From Setophaga petechia (Eukaryota; Chordata; Aves; Passeriformes; Parulidae): a stretch of DNA of 64,000 nt. The notes below the pieces were generated by a model. The model did not search any database. It was not told where the DNA came from and saw nothing but the letters and a program-made list of their open reading frames with translations. Position 1 is the first letter of the stretch. Each line of letters opens with the position of its first letter. The DNA lies in the NCBI GenBank assembly GCA_024362935.1, contig JANCRA010000028.1, positions 6,258,476-6,322,475 on the forward strand, read 5' to 3'. This document shows positions 13,831 through 63,645 of the stretch, piece after piece. Both the position numbers and the translations under genes were made by a program.

Positions 13831-16800
13831 ATCAGATTTTCAGTGCAAGCCCCAGAGCTGGATGATGCTTTGCCTGCCAAGTTGTTCCATTGAAATAAAG
13901 AGGAATATTGAAATAGGAAGGGCTGAAAATGAGCAAATGTAGCAGAGGGTGAAGACATCAAAAGTGACCTGTGTGGGACTCACTCAGTGAGCCAAGCAGA
14001 GCTGCCTCGTGTCTGACAGGTCTGAATTTGACACAGTCCTTTGTAAACAATAAATCAATGCAGGTTGTTTCTGTGAGTGCATAAAAGGTGTGAGAACTGT
14101 AATTTATTTTATAATAAATACTTGTGCTAAGCAAACAGTGAATGCAGCTATTAGAGACTTTCTCAAATAAGTGATTTTAGGCTGCTGAGTGCCAGCTACT
14201 GATGTGGTAGTCAAGCTTTTAAAATGAAAAGCCTGAATTCCTTTTGAAGATTCTCCTGAATGCTGTTGACACTTGTGCTAGGAAAGAATACAGAGTAATT
14301 TAATTCATTACTTTACTTAAAGATAGTATTTATGGTTGCAGCATTACCCTCCATCCCTGTGCAGACTCTAGGCTGGAGGTGTTTACTTGCATTTTTTTGG
14401 AGATGTTGCATCCTTTTATTAGGTGTGCTGGAAAGCTGGGGAGAAAAAAATGTAGGAGGGAGAGAGGAGTTGAGGATCATTCAGCTGGTGTGTCTGGATA
14501 CAAGGACAAAGGGACAATTTTGCCTTTGGCTACAGTTTGACACTTTACTGGATTCAGTCAGAATTATCTGCGCACGCTGAAGGGCACAAATGTCATTTTT
14601 ATGGCATTCTATATCCTCAGTTGCTTTTTTTTTTGTAATTGGCTGTGTATCCCAGTGCTGTAATAGAGCTCTTAAATCCTGACCCCGGCCAAAATGGGAC
14701 ACAAATACCAGTATTAATATTTCTCTCCATTTTAAATGCAGGCTTGAGTCTTTTTACCTTATTTTTCCATCACCATCTTGTGATTCCCTGGCAGCCACCC
14801 ACCTTTCCTCTGGCTCAGGGTGCATTTGAGTTTAGTGCTTTTGAGTTTAGTGCTCTTTTGAGCCCCTCTCAAAGGGGATATCCAGGCCTTGGATATCCCT
14901 CTGTTCCTTGCCTTGCTCGTCTGTCTTCTCCAGTTTCCCAACTTTTTGCTCCCCTTACCTTGCCCCTTTCAAGGTGGCTGAAGGTCCTTGGGTTGTGCAC
15001 ATACCCTCACACTTTTCCCCACTTCCTACTCATCTTTTCTCCATCAGAGTCCTCTTCCTTTCTGCCAGAAACAAGAATTTCCCTGGCTGAGCTCAAACCC
15101 CACCTTTGCCATCTCCCTTTCTCAATCCCAGGGGATTTTGCTTCCAAGTCTTTCACTCCTCGCAGGTGCTGGGTTGTTCCAGACCTTTGGCTGATACCTG
15201 TCCCCAGTTTGGGTGGAAATGCAGGGATTTGGGTGTTCTCCCCAGCCTCCAGAGAAGGAGAGGAAGCTGCATTGGCTTCTGCAGGCAGCACAGGGTGGGA
15301 CATTCCCAGCTCTGCTCTGTGACATAACCCAGACATCATTTACTGGCTCCATAGGACCTGAGGCATTCACACATAAATTGAGCCCGAATGCAGGAGCTTG
15401 TATAAAGAGGATCCTTAAACTATCCTGGCTGAAAATATTTGTGAAATGCTGGGAAGCATCTTTTTAGTGTGTTGGGATGCTTTCTTCCCTCTTCTCTCTG
15501 TTACAGATACACAGTGGGGTCACTGGCATGGGCTTTGGGGCATCTTTTCACATGAAATACTGGCATTTCCATAAATGGGTTAATAAGTTTTTTTGGGCCT
15601 GGAGTCTAAAACAAAAGATGTTTCACAACTGCAGAGGCTAAAGAGATGGAAAGTGTTATTGCAGGCTGATGTTAATGTGCCTGGGTCAGTCTTGTGGCTT
15701 CTCCCCTGAATCCTTTTTTTGCCCAGGCAGTGGTTGCTCAGCTCTGTTCAGTAAGTAATGACCATTATTTATTATTAATTCAAAACATGGTGTGCAGGAT
15801 TTCTGCCCAGTGTGAGAGCACATTAGCTTCTCCTGCACAAGAAAACACATGTTAATCTGTTTTCCATTATTGTCCAAAAGATCTTTTCAGAAGGCAGTTC
15901 ATGTTGCCCCAACAACATTAAAGACTGTAATTAAAAATAATTTTCCATTAATTTATATACATGCACATTTACTTATTATGATCTTTTACTGCATTTCCCT
16001 AAGTGTACACCCAAAACCCTAAAATGCTGTTGAGGAATAAGTCAATATTCACTGTAATGATCCAGTGTGGAGTGTGCCAGAGCCCTGATGTACTTCAATT
16101 AACCATCTTTCCTAACAAACACCTGCACAGGGAAATGGATCCTCTGTGAGAATCAGCAGAAAAACAAACCCTGACTTTTCTGCATGGGCAGAGGAAGGGA
16201 ATTCCAGTATTTCACAGCTTTTACTGATAATGATCTGCTACAGATTAAAAACAAAAACCAGACATTATGGTGTTGGCAGATTGCAAAAGGACTTGCTGGT
16301 AAAGCTGCTGTTCAGAGGAGATGAGGACAGTGTTTATTGCTTCCATATGGTTCAGGCATACAAGACAGGCAAAATGTCTGGGGAGAATAATCTGTCTTAT
16401 TATATTGATACAGAACATTCTTTAGGGCTGTCAGCCCTTTCTCCTGGTGCCTTTCCCAGGTGAGAGCCTGAGTGGGAAATATTTGCCCATGATTGAGCAT
16501 GAAGATAAGGAAAGATTGCTTAAGGATTGGCTCCATTTGTGTGAGTGAAGTATTAGAAAATGCTGATTTTTAAAGGGGCAGGTCTGGGAGCTGCTCCCTA
16601 GCACAGGGATCTGAAGGATCTCTTTTTTTTCTTTGAATATTTTTATAGTTTTCAACCCTTTGACTTTCCAATTCAGCTTTGCAAAGTGCATTAGGGGTCT
16701 AAATTTAGAGTTTGATAAATTCATGTCAAAAAACCCCTCCTTTCCACATAATGTAAAATTGAATTTCTTGATCTCTTTGACCTCTTGGAATTCTTTTTTT

Positions 16801-17233
16801 TTTTTTTTAGCCAAATTAAGAACCAAACTTCTGGGCACACTGAAACAGAAGAGTTAGCTGGTTGCTTTTGTATATGAAGAACTGCAGTTTTTGATTTCTC
16901 CATAATTATCACTTGAGAAGCACCTTTACATGTAGGAGAGATGACATTCCTGTGAATTTTGGGGAGCAAGCTCAAATGTGAATATACTCAAATATCAATT
17001 TTCCTATTGCATTGCAAGAAGGGGGACAGGCAAAGGAATTGGAGATTTGCAGAGTGGTCCAGAAAACTGCAGAGGGTCTCAGCAGTCAAGAGATGAGCTC
17101 AGTGTTACTGTGTCCTTTTACAAATCAATATTGACAATAAATATTGGTGTTTGTGTGCCTGTTGCTGTGCCTGAGCTGGTGCAGCAGCCATTCTCTGTGT
17201 GATAACAAAACTTCTGCTCTCTCCTTCTCCCAG

Positions 17234-53790
<36,557 letters not shown>

Positions 53791-55670
53791 GTAATCAGCT
53801 GGTTTCAATGATTTGCTCTGAAATAATTCTCTGTGCTTTTGTTGCGTTTGCTTTGATGCTGAGAGGTTTCTCACATTTTGTTGTATCATACAGGAGTCCC
53901 TTCAGTTTTTTTTATTAATGCAGTTAATTCCTCCTTCTCTCCTTGTTGCTATGGCAGATGTAGGGAGCACACATATTTAGCTGCGTATATTAGGTAAAGA
54001 GACTCTGTCTGATCTTAGAGATCATTGGCTCTGTAAGGGTTTTTTTTTTTCCCATAGTTCAGCTTATCAATGTGACATGTGACAATGGCTGTAAAACAAG
54101 CCCTTGGTTTGTAATGTGATCCACATACTGCAGCTGCCTCACTTGCTGGTAGGTTTTTTTCCACTCTCCTTTGCACAAAATCTGCTTTGTTAATCCAAAG
54201 GTGGGGAACAGACCACGTTGCGTCTGTTTCAAGCTTCATTAAATATTCCCAGCTGACCTTGTTTTTTTCTCCTTTTCATTTTCAAAAAATAAAAATAAAT
54301 AAAAAAGCAGATGCAGCAAAGCTGAGTGTCAGGCAAGTGAGTGGCTGAAGGCTTTAGAGATGGTCACAGGATAGGAGGGAGGCTGGGACAGGAGAGAACA
54401 GCTGTGTTCCTGCTGTTAGATACCAAACTCTACCCACACAGCCTCTTACCAATGAAATGCTTCACTGACGTAAAACACTCCAGAAAAATACCCGTGCCCT
54501 GCTCTGTGCTTACAGCCAGTGCCCTGTGCTGGAGAACTGCTGCATTTCAGGGCACAGACAGGGAAGGGTTGTGCTCTTCTTCCACCTTTCTGCTATTCTG
54601 AAATACTCCTATTTTTCTGCGACTTGCTGGCTTTACTCTAAATATCCCAGCTAAAGTGTTTTTTTTCTCTCTAGTGGGGAAACTATTTTGCATTCTAAAA
54701 GATTTTACTTGAAGAAAATTCGTGATGATATTCAGTCCACGTTTTTCTTAAGGAGAACAGTTGAAAATAAATACATAAAAGAAAGGAAAAAAAAATGCCC
54801 CCAGTAAAAACAAGCCATGAAAACAAAACCAAAATGGGAGAAAATTATTTGCAATCATAGGGCTATTGTTACTTATAGCCAAGCATTTAGGGAACATGGA
54901 AATTTCCTGTGATGGTTCATTAAAAACATGCCATTGAGTACTTTTTTTGTGGCATCAATGCCGTGCAAGAGTGTCACAGTTACAAACACCTGAGACAGCG
55001 TGGAAAATATGAGTAATTAATTGTAGCCATTTTAGGGGGAATTTGAAATCAGAGGAGCTGGGAAATGCTGCATTGTTATTGCTAATCTTCATATTTATGA
55101 CTAGCTCTAATTATAAAAGATGGAAAGACAAGCCCATAGTATTAAAATCCAGCCACCCTCTGGATTCCCGGGGGGATCGCTGGGAGCTGAAAGTGATTTC
55201 CTTCAGGAAGTTCAGTTTTGCTGCTGGGATATTTTGTTCCCTCCCACACTCCCAGTGTCATTTGTCAGTTCCTGCCCTTGAGCTAATATTTTGTGAGGTG
55301 ACACGTTCCTATCAGCTAATAAAATCATGTTATTGATGATTGTCCTCCTTCATTCCTTAAAGCCGACTTACAAATGAGAAAATGGGCTCGTGCCCTTTTC
55401 TACCTCCTCTCGGAGGATTAAAAATAGAATTGTTGTACAAAATGTTCTTTTCTTGGTGCCTTTCTCTGTGTGAAGGCATAAGGAAGGTTGTGACACCAGG
55501 CAGAACAAAAGAGCAGAATACCAAGTTATTTGAATGAGGAAGGGCAGTTTGGTAATTTCCTTTTATTAGCAGCTGTTCTGTAATTAAAAATGCAGCAAAC
55601 AGTTTGGAAAAGGTAATAATAATTATGCATTTGTGAAAGATCCATCACTCCAGGGCAGGGAGGAAAAAAA

Positions 55671-55692
55671 GAGAGAGAGAGGGAGAGAGAGA
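55671..55692. repeat. (GA)n microsatellite
   Basis: About eleven GA units with one GG interruption follow a run of seven A residues. Confidence 0.85.
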
Positions 55693-56178
55693 ACTCCAAT
55701 TTTCTGGTCTTCTGAGACATTTCCCAGGAAAATCAAGGCAGAGAAGGTTGCATACTTGTAATTTTAAAACAGAAATTAATCAGAACAATTTTGAAACGAG
55801 GAAAGGTCTGGAGCCTTTTCCGTGTAATATAATTGGCTGGGAACTTGTTGAATGCATGAAGGGAAAGAAGTGAAATTAAACTAATACACTCAGTGGCTCC
55901 TGAGTGCTTTGCCAAGAAGGTCTTCAGTGTACAGAGTGTCAACATGCATAGTAACGACTCAAACTTTCATTAGCTGGGAGTATTTTCATTACTGTTTGGC
56001 TCTATTCTATCAAACTAGCAAAATTTTCTGGATTTCTGGCCCAGTTAGTTACACTTCTACATCATGAAGTTTTGATTAACACCTCATTCATGAAAATCTC
56101 ACCTTTTGTCCAGTAATTTTCCATTTTCACGTGTAGACAGATGGGCCCATCAGTGTTTCATATAATGAATGGATGAAC

Positions 56179-56208
56179 ATATATATATTTTATATATTTA
56201 TATATATG
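56179..56208. repeat. (TA)n microsatellite
   Basis: TA repeats are interrupted by TTT twice. It is a short AT microsatellite in intron 20. Confidence 0.85.
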
Positions 56209-58677
56209 TTGAGATTGCAAAGGGAATCCAAGCTTGGTTTTCTTCTTTGGAAGCTGTAATAATGGATTTTATAAAAAACAGCCTATACCAAAATGACAGC
56301 CAGGTACATACCTGTATTTTCTCCCTGTGAGCTTTCCTCAAGGCTTGGTGATTTTATGCAAGTTTCAGGGAAAACCTTTTACACAAAAATGGTGTCTATA
56401 CCCTAGGTGGTCAAAAATAGTATTGCTGTGCCTTTTCTAACATTTTTTCTGTGTATTTCTTTCCACCTAAATGCTCTAATGCCCTTGGGTAAATCTGCCT
56501 TTTTAATGATTTATGTGTCAAAAGCATGGACCAAATCACATGGAAAAAAAAGTTGAATTAGTGTCACCCAACTGCATCAGCATTTTTTCCTGATGAATTT
56601 GGCCCTTATTTAGTTGCATTACTGCTGATGGGAGCCAGGGTGAGTTTGAACCGTTGCCATGTGCCAGGAGAAGGCTCAGATATTTCTCTAAATACTTGTA
56701 CTGTGCACAGCTTTTATTAGTTGGTTTTATTTTGGGGGTTTGTGCTGCGTATCTGTAGGAGATTGAGACAGAGTTGCCTTTTTGGTGCTGTTGGTTCCGT
56801 CCGTGGCTGCTCTCAGGAAAGCTGAATTTTTACATTCACTTTTTTTCTTTATCCTCTGTGAAGGACATAAACTCTGTCTATACTACATTAAAGGCTTGCA
56901 AATACTCAGTGGGAGGAAGACGTGCCTTTTTGGTGTGTGTTTCTGTAAGGGTCGTCTTATGACCTAATGTGGAAATCTTCATTTGCCGATACAGCTGCGG
57001 GTGATCTCAGGGGATTTTGAATTTCCCTTTTGTTTGTCTTCCTTTCTGGGTATCATCCATCATTCCTAACCTCATGCTGCTTAGCAATAGTAACACTCAT
57101 GGGAGTTGAAGAAAGGATTATAGCAGCATAAAACGGGGAGCTAATTAGAGCTTGTTTCAAAATCAGAATCTAGCTTGAGATAATTGCGTATTATCTGGTG
57201 ATTTGAAAACCCGAGATCTACTGTATTTAGATCAACTAAAATATGCATAAAAGCTTTCTTTTCAAAATAACAACGGGGAGATTACTTCTTATCATCCCTT
57301 GGGAACACAAATCAGAAAAACCTCAGGATGATTTTGTGTTGTTATGATATTAACAGAGAGATCGGGCTGTGATGGCAGAGCCAGGTATCCATTGTATTTT
57401 CATTTATGTAATACAGAATTCCTGTAACATTGGCCAGTACAGAAGCTGCTGAGTGGGCAGGTAGTTAACTGTGTGCTGGGTGGATATTCCCATTTTCCTG
57501 GTACCAGGAGAATTCTGTCACATTGGAGAAACTAAGTAGGGAGAGAGCGTGTTTCAGGCTGGGAGCCCAAATTTGGGAATACCATCCTGATGTACTTCTG
57601 GGAACAGCTCAGTAGCCTTGTGGTGGCAAAGTAGAAGCCACCTCCTTATGTTTTACCATCTTTTCTTGCATTGTTCTGGTTTGTTTGGGTGGGCAGAGCT
57701 GTGCAGTGGTGCTCCAGAGCACAGTTGGGATTAGCACAGGGAAAGCTGAATCCTTTCACTGTGACATCACCAAAGTGATTGGTGCAGTGATGCTGACAGA
57801 CCTTCCCAAATTGGAGCTGGGTTTTGTTGTTGAATCAAAAAAAAAAAAAAGAAGAGAAAGATGGTTTTGCAGTCATTTGCTGGCATTCCAGGTTAATAAA
57901 AATGTACGACATGAAATGTTTGTGGTTAATGTAGTCTGTGAAATGGAAGAGAAGGGAGATCACATGGCTCAGACAGCAGACTGCAGGAATTCCTTGCAGA
58001 GATGTTTTGTGTTTGATGACCAATTACTGAGTCTTGGACTTGGGAAAGTTGTGGCCTTTTGTGCTAGGTGCAAATTTGGTTTTAAAGTTCAGAGCTGAAC
58101 TGCTATGTCAGTCAAAGAGTTACCTTTGTGCTTATCCCTGGAGCACCCTGGCACATCCTGGTGAGTTTCCACATTCTTTCTGTGTGGTTTGGGATTGGGC
58201 TCAGGAGCAGTTGTCTGTGGCTGTGTTGATTTCAGACCATAGGGTATCAGTTGGTTCCTCATAAGGGCAGCTGTTGTAGTCTGTCTGTAACGTGTGTGAT
58301 CATCTTCTGTGCCACTTCCCTGACATTTGGACCATGAGAAGCTTCCTGGAAGCCTTTCTGGTATCAATAAAACCAGGAGAATTGCTGTCAAGGCACCTCA
58401 CTGGGACCTGGGAATGCAGCATGAAGTCAGTCAGTGCCTCAAGTTGATTCTGAACACAACATTGGCTCCAAATCCTGGCCATCAGCTGGGCATTCCTGCT
58501 TCCTGCTGAGACCTGTCCTGCCCAGGCTGCCTCTCACAGCCCTGCTCCTTTTCCATCAGTGATGTTTGCAAATAGTATTTATGGAGAAATTCCTTTCCTG
58601 GTTGTGTTATTCTCTTGAACCACCCAGTGGTTAAATTTGCAGAAGACAACTCAGTCCTTACTGTGGTCACAGCTTTG

Positions 58678-58893
58678 CTGTGAAAAGGGCTAAAGGGCTT
58701 TTAAAAGGGCTAAAAGAAAACACAAAATCAGGGAGTGAGTGCTGTTTTCTAGGCTGATATTCCTTGTGAGTATTAAGTCTGATACTTCTAGGCTGTGAAA
58801 AGGGCTAAAGGGCTTTTAGAAGGGCTAAAATAAAACACCAAATCAGGGAGTGAACACTACTTTCTAGGCTGATATTCCTTGTGACTCAATTAC
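58678..58893. repeat. 115-bp direct tandem duplication
   Basis: CTGTGAAAAGGGCTAAAGGG begins at 58678 and again at 58793. The copies stay similar through AATCAGGGAGTGA and TTTCTAGGCTGATATTCC, after which the second copy diverges. Within each copy, AAAAGGGCTAAA also repeats internally. It is a local segmental tandem duplication in intron 20. Confidence 0.93.
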
Positions 58894-59419
58894 AATGTTC
58901 CTGTTAATACAGCAAAGAGGAGACCTGTGCTGGATTCTGAGAGCAAATTTAATTCACTCCTAAGTGCAGTTATGGACTCCTGGCATTTGTTTTAGAGAAG
59001 TTACCCAGTCAGGTCACAGCTAGGTTTTATTTCTGTGGTTAATTTGGGAATGTGGGTCCTTGACACTCACTCCCCCTTAGTGAGAGATCCCCAAGCAAGG
59101 AGCTCAAGTGTGGCTCTGCAGCGGCACTGAGCCAGGCACAGCAATGCCTTATCCTTAAAGTCTTTCTTTTCAAAGAGCAGAATTAATAGATGAAGATGTT
59201 TTTTAAGCTGTGTGAAAAAAAAAGAAACTTTCCTGACCATTATCGCCTCAGGCTTCTCAGGTAGTTCACAGAGTAGCAGTTAGCATGAGAGCTGCTAAAA
59301 AGGAGATGTAGTTAGGGAGAGAAACCATGGCCATTGAGTAGTCGAGCTCTGTAAATTCCACTGTTGTTAATTTCATTACTTATTACTTCACTTCATTAAT
59401 TACCAGCATTTTCCTTCCC

Positions 59420-59640
59420 CTCTGCGTGCGCATTCAGAGACGCGCGGCCTACCCTGGGGAGGGGCCCTCACCCCCTCCCCGCTGCCAGCCTCAACCCACA
59501 GAGGGGCTGGGTGGAAAACGAGGAGCTGAGAGATTGGAAAAGCAAATTCCAGCCCAACTGGAGCAGCACAGACACCCAGAGAGGCCGGGGCTCTGCAGCT
59601 CCAGGCAGGGTCAGGAGCCGCGGTGACGGCCGGGCCCTGT
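59420..59640. promoter_or_regulatory. CpG-enriched patch in intron 20, possible promoter or enhancer
   Basis: I count 12 CpG dinucleotides between 59425 and 59632, including GACGCGCGG and GAGCCGCGGTGACGGCCGGG, in an intron that is otherwise AT-rich and CpG-poor. The block has C/G-rich boxes (CCCCTCCCC) but no TATA box nearby. In mammals the p75 CUX1 transcript starts in this intron, so this is a candidate for an avian counterpart. It could equally be a GC-rich fragment with no function. Confidence 0.25.
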
Positions 59641-60509
59641 CCCCCCTGGGCTGGCAGCTGCACAAGAGCTTGGAAAGGCACTTCTCCAAAGGGAGCAGAT
59701 GATTTTCTGGTGGGGATAGAAGACTCTGGCAGCTGGCAGAAGTTCATGTTGGTCTTTTGGCTGCTGGTGGTGAAAGGAGGGGGGCTGCAGGTCCAGCCCT
59801 GTGGCCATCGGTGGGGTGGAGATGGCCACGGTACCCTCGGCCCTCCCTGGGCAACAGCCCAGCTGCTGCTCAGCAAATTACCAAATGCTCCTCCACTGGA
59901 TGAAAATTACCTTGCTTTCAATTCAAAGAACAGATAATGGGCTATTTTCTTCCCAAAATACTGGGAGAAAGGTGTGTGAGCACCAAATGTGCGGGTTTTT
60001 ATTTCCATCTTCTAATGGGGATGGAAATCCTCACCCAGCAGCTCTGAAACAGGGAAATAAACAGCCTGTTCTGATTGGAGAGTTACATATTGCTTGATAG
60101 CAAATCATTCCCAAGGTGAAAAAAAAGAATATTACCAGAAAATTAATGTCTTCTAAGTTACCTTCCAGCCTGTCCTTTACATTAGGGTGTGAGAGGAACT
60201 TAGGAATTTGTCTCACCTCATTTAATGCATGTAGGGTTGTAGGGTTTTTTAACTTGCCAGCAACCTTCCAGAGAAACAGCAAATGAAATAATCCAGTGAT
60301 TATTTTACATCTGATGAGAAATGCAACTTGCATTGAAAACAAAGCAAAGTGGATTTGAGATCAAATTTAAATAAAAGTGAAAAGAGAAAGACAGCCAATT
60401 AAAAAGCCAATAAAAGGAGAAAATACAATTACAACAAGAAAGGTAAAAAGGCCTGATAGTACATGTTCAGTATTTATATTTGTCAAAGTTATTGCTGATG
60501 GTAACTTGT

Positions 60510-60860
60510 CACAGAATCACAGAATGATTTTGGTTGGGAGGGACCTTAAAGCCCATCCAGTCCCACCCCTGCCATGGCAGGGACACCTCCCACTATCCCA
60601 GGTTGCTCCAAGCCCCATCCAACCTGACCTGGAGCATTTCCAGGGATGCAGGGGCAGCCACAGCTGCTCTGAGCACCCTGTGCCAGGGCCTGCCCACCCT
60701 CACAGGGAACAATTCCTCCCCAGTATCCCATCCATCCCTGCCCTCTGGCATTGGAAAACCTTTTCCCTGTGTCCTGTCCCTCCATGCCCTTGTCAAAGTA
60801 TCCCTCTCTGTTTTCTGGCATGAGCTGGTCCTTTCTGAGAGCCATCTGAGCCATCTCCCC
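60510..60860 (-). mobile_element. CR1 LINE 3' fragment, antisense
   Basis: CACAGAATCACAGAATGATT, GTTGGGAGGGACCTTAAAGC, CCATCCAACCTGACCTGGAG, TGCCAGGGCCTGCCCACCC and CCCTGTGTCCTGTCCCTCC follow the antisense avian CR1 layout over about 350 bp. It is among the better-preserved copies in the window but has no coding capacity. Confidence 0.92.
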
Positions 60861-61955
60861 TTTTCTTGCTGCTTCCCAAGGGATGCTGGGATGGTTCCCC
60901 ACACCAAGGAGGTGTGAGATGGACCACGGTGTAACCACAGCTGTGGTTAGTGTTTGTTTCTCTGGTTTACCCCTCTGGAACTCGGGTCCTAAAAATAGTA
61001 CAAGTTTGAACTGGCAGATGTTTCATTTGTCCTTTATGAGAGGACCAAAATTAGCCTCTCATTTGGCACCTAAATAAAGCAACTTAACTGCCTTTATGCG
61101 AACTTTGCAATTACTGTCTATTGAAGTTGCAACATTTTGTTGTGTTTGATGGGGAAGGGCATTATATAAGCAACAGCAGCACCTAAAAAGCCACCAGACC
61201 TTGAAAGAGAGAGGACAAATATGAACCAGCCCAACTGGGTTTTCTAGGGGGGACTGATTGGGATGATTGGTTGTTGTTTTTTGTTTTTTTGTTGTTTTTT
61301 TTTACTTTTTTTGATCCAAGACAGGTGTTTTCCCTAATGAAGGTTTCATTAAATAAAAAGAAAGAAAAAGGCAAAAGTACCTTGGAAATGCTCTGAGAGC
61401 TGTCTATTGTAAAGGTAAAAAACATTAATAAAAGGACAGCAATGGTTTCTGTAATTTTCAGAGAAAAATCTGCACAGAATGCCTGAAGCTGGGTTAGCAG
61501 TGGGACTCCCCAGGGGCAACAGAAAGATGTTATAATCAATTACCACATCATAACACTGATGTATGATAATTACTGAGTGTTCCTCCTGAGATAGTGCAGC
61601 ATTTGGCTGGGATGCAGCTCTTTCATGGTCCACTGCCTGATTAATATGCAAATAATAGGCTGATTGCATGATGAATGCAGAAAATGAGTTCGCTGATAAC
61701 GTGAGCACCGAAGCGGGAAGATGATAAATTACTTTTACTGACTGTCCTACATTAAGTACCCTTTCTCAACAATTTTATCACAAATTAAGTAAAGCAGTAT
61801 GGAGAGATTATGAGGATGTGTAAAATAATGTACCTTAATAGCTTTTATAATATTGTTGCGTGCAATGTAAATGTCATTTTGTTTCAGCACTTTCCCCAGC
61901 ACTCCTCCAAAAAAGGAGGGTCTGGAGTGCAGGGACTCTGTGCTGATGGTGGGAG

Positions 61956-62008
61956 AAGGAAAGGAAAAAGGAAAGGGAAAGGGGAAAGGGAAGGAAAGGA
62001 GGAGGGAG
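61956..62008. repeat. G/A-rich simple repeat
   Basis: Units of GGAAA and GGGAAA repeat with A-length variation and end in GGAGGGAGGG. Confidence 0.85.
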
Positions 62009-62764
62009 GGCAGTCATTAGCCTGGGATCCATCCCATGTGGACATTGCCTGTGGCAAGGGAATGTCCACACTGTTTAGTGGGGGAGATCTCTCTAAATGC
62101 AGTGCACAGTGCACATATGCATCCTGCTGCAGCCTCTGCTCCAGAGCAGGCACGAGGTTCAAATCTCAGAGGAGGGTGTGGAAATACCTTCACACTCAGG
62201 CTCCTGACACAGGAGGACAACAAACAGTCATAAAATTGGTGCCACGTTCAAGCAAGTTGGTTTAACACACCAAATCACAAGGTCAGCAAGTCAGCAAAGG
62301 CACCATAAAATGCAGCAGAATCTCCTCATGGAGGCTCTCCCTCTGTTTTCCAAAAGGTATTGTGCACACGTTTGTCTTGATTATACTAAAAATATAACAC
62401 TGTGGGGTTGTGGCATCTTGATTGATTGCTTCCATGACATATTTGTTTTAGCATTCAGAAAATCCTTAATAAAGCGTCTGCACACAAGCTGGTTTAATAA
62501 TAAGGTTATTGAAAATATTTTCTAGCAGTTATTTCTAAATATTGATTTCTAGCTAAGTTACAGAGAAACAGAAAAATCTGAATATTAAGTAAATGTTGGC
62601 AGAGTAGAGCAATGTCTTTTAAAACAGCCATGATTCTACCATTAATCACCTAATTTAAACTAAAGTGTATTTTTAGAAAGGGTATTTTTATTGGTTAACA
62701 GTCATCTCTAAAACCAAAAAATCATAATTCACTTTTCAATGCCAAGATCCCACTTCTTGCTCAG

Positions 62765-62803
62765 GAATCACAGAATCATGGGATAATTTGGTGCTGTTGG
62801 CCT
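62765..62803 (-). mobile_element. Possible CR1 tail remnant
   Basis: GGAATCACAGAATCATGGGA is the antisense CR1 tail, but the sequence that follows departs quickly from the consensus. It may be a very short relic. Confidence 0.4.
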
Positions 62804-63632
62804 GACCTAGGCATTGCTGTGATGTTTTCAACTGTGTGCCTAAATCTAGCTAAAAATTCTTATGTTTCCCCCTTTTTATTTTTCTGTGTTTTGTTGTAAA
62901 GTAGCTTAGTGTTACAGAGGCCTCATCTTCCCCCCAGGCTATTGCAAAAAATGTCCTTTAATTCTTCTCCTCTGAGGGTTTCTCCTGGGGTCTTGTTGTG
63001 TCAGGGCTTGGTGTGTCTGCTCCAAAGTCAGATCTCAGGACAAATTCCCCTGGCACTGACTGACTCCAGTTGTATCTTCCTGCACAAGATTCCAGACATC
63101 CTTCAGAGGAATCTGTGCTCCCCATTCCTCCTAACTCAGTGGAAGTCTGATGGTTTCACTTTATGTAGCATTAAAATATGTCTTGGTGTAGCTTTGGGCT
63201 CAACACTGGGATTTCTTAGAGGCGTTTGTGGCTGCAGGTTTGTTGAAGGGAGAATTGGTTGCCCAACTTCTCCAAGTTTTAAACATCCAGCTGTAAATCT
63301 CTCCTCATGAGTCCATCACCAGCTCCCATCTTACATGAGTCTTTTCTCAACTTCATCTGGTTTCTCCAGCTCCTTCTGCTTCCCAGAGCTGAAAACACAT
63401 TTTTCTAATAGAGGCACAAAGCTAAAACAATTATTGAAAATACAACTTAAATTGCAGCAGTCCTTCAGCAGTATTCAAAAGCAGGTTTTTTCAGGTAATT
63501 CTAACATCCACCCTGATTATTCAGTTTTATGTCCTCCTGACACTTAACATAGATGCAGAGTGGGAACTTTTATTTTTAAATTGCCCCAGTAATTGCAGAG
63601 TTAACCCAGGCTGGTCCTCCCCTTTCCGTGCA

Positions 63633-63645
63633 GACACACACACAC
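63633..63645. repeat. (AC)n microsatellite
   Basis: A short run of about six AC units lies near the end of the window. Confidence 0.75.

Larger units (their letters stand above)
1..17233 (+). other. CUX1: CUX1 intron 8 (3' part), no exon found
   Basis: This stretch lies upstream of the first recognised exon and ends in a strong polypyrimidine tract followed by CAG at 17231-17233. I looked for the preceding CUX1 coiled-coil residues in all frames and did not find them, so it appears wholly intronic. It holds an AT-rich simple-sequence stretch near 6570-6770, a G/A-rich tract near 4606-4652, a 20-bp tandem repeat near 7790-7857, an imperfect AT-rich tandem repeat near 11468-11545, a CR1 fragment near 13675-13830 and scattered A/T homopolymers. 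The long open frames here do not resemble known proteins. Confidence 0.8.

Noticed and set aside
14639..15322. 227-codon open frame on the + strand
   Set aside because: The product is Pro/Ser/Phe-rich without domains. It overlaps other open frames on both strands and is likely chance.
57685..58098. 137-codon open frame in intron 20 that might be a p75-specific or extra exon
   Set aside because: The sequence has no similarity to CUX1, contains a poly-Lys from an A run, and has no conserved feature.
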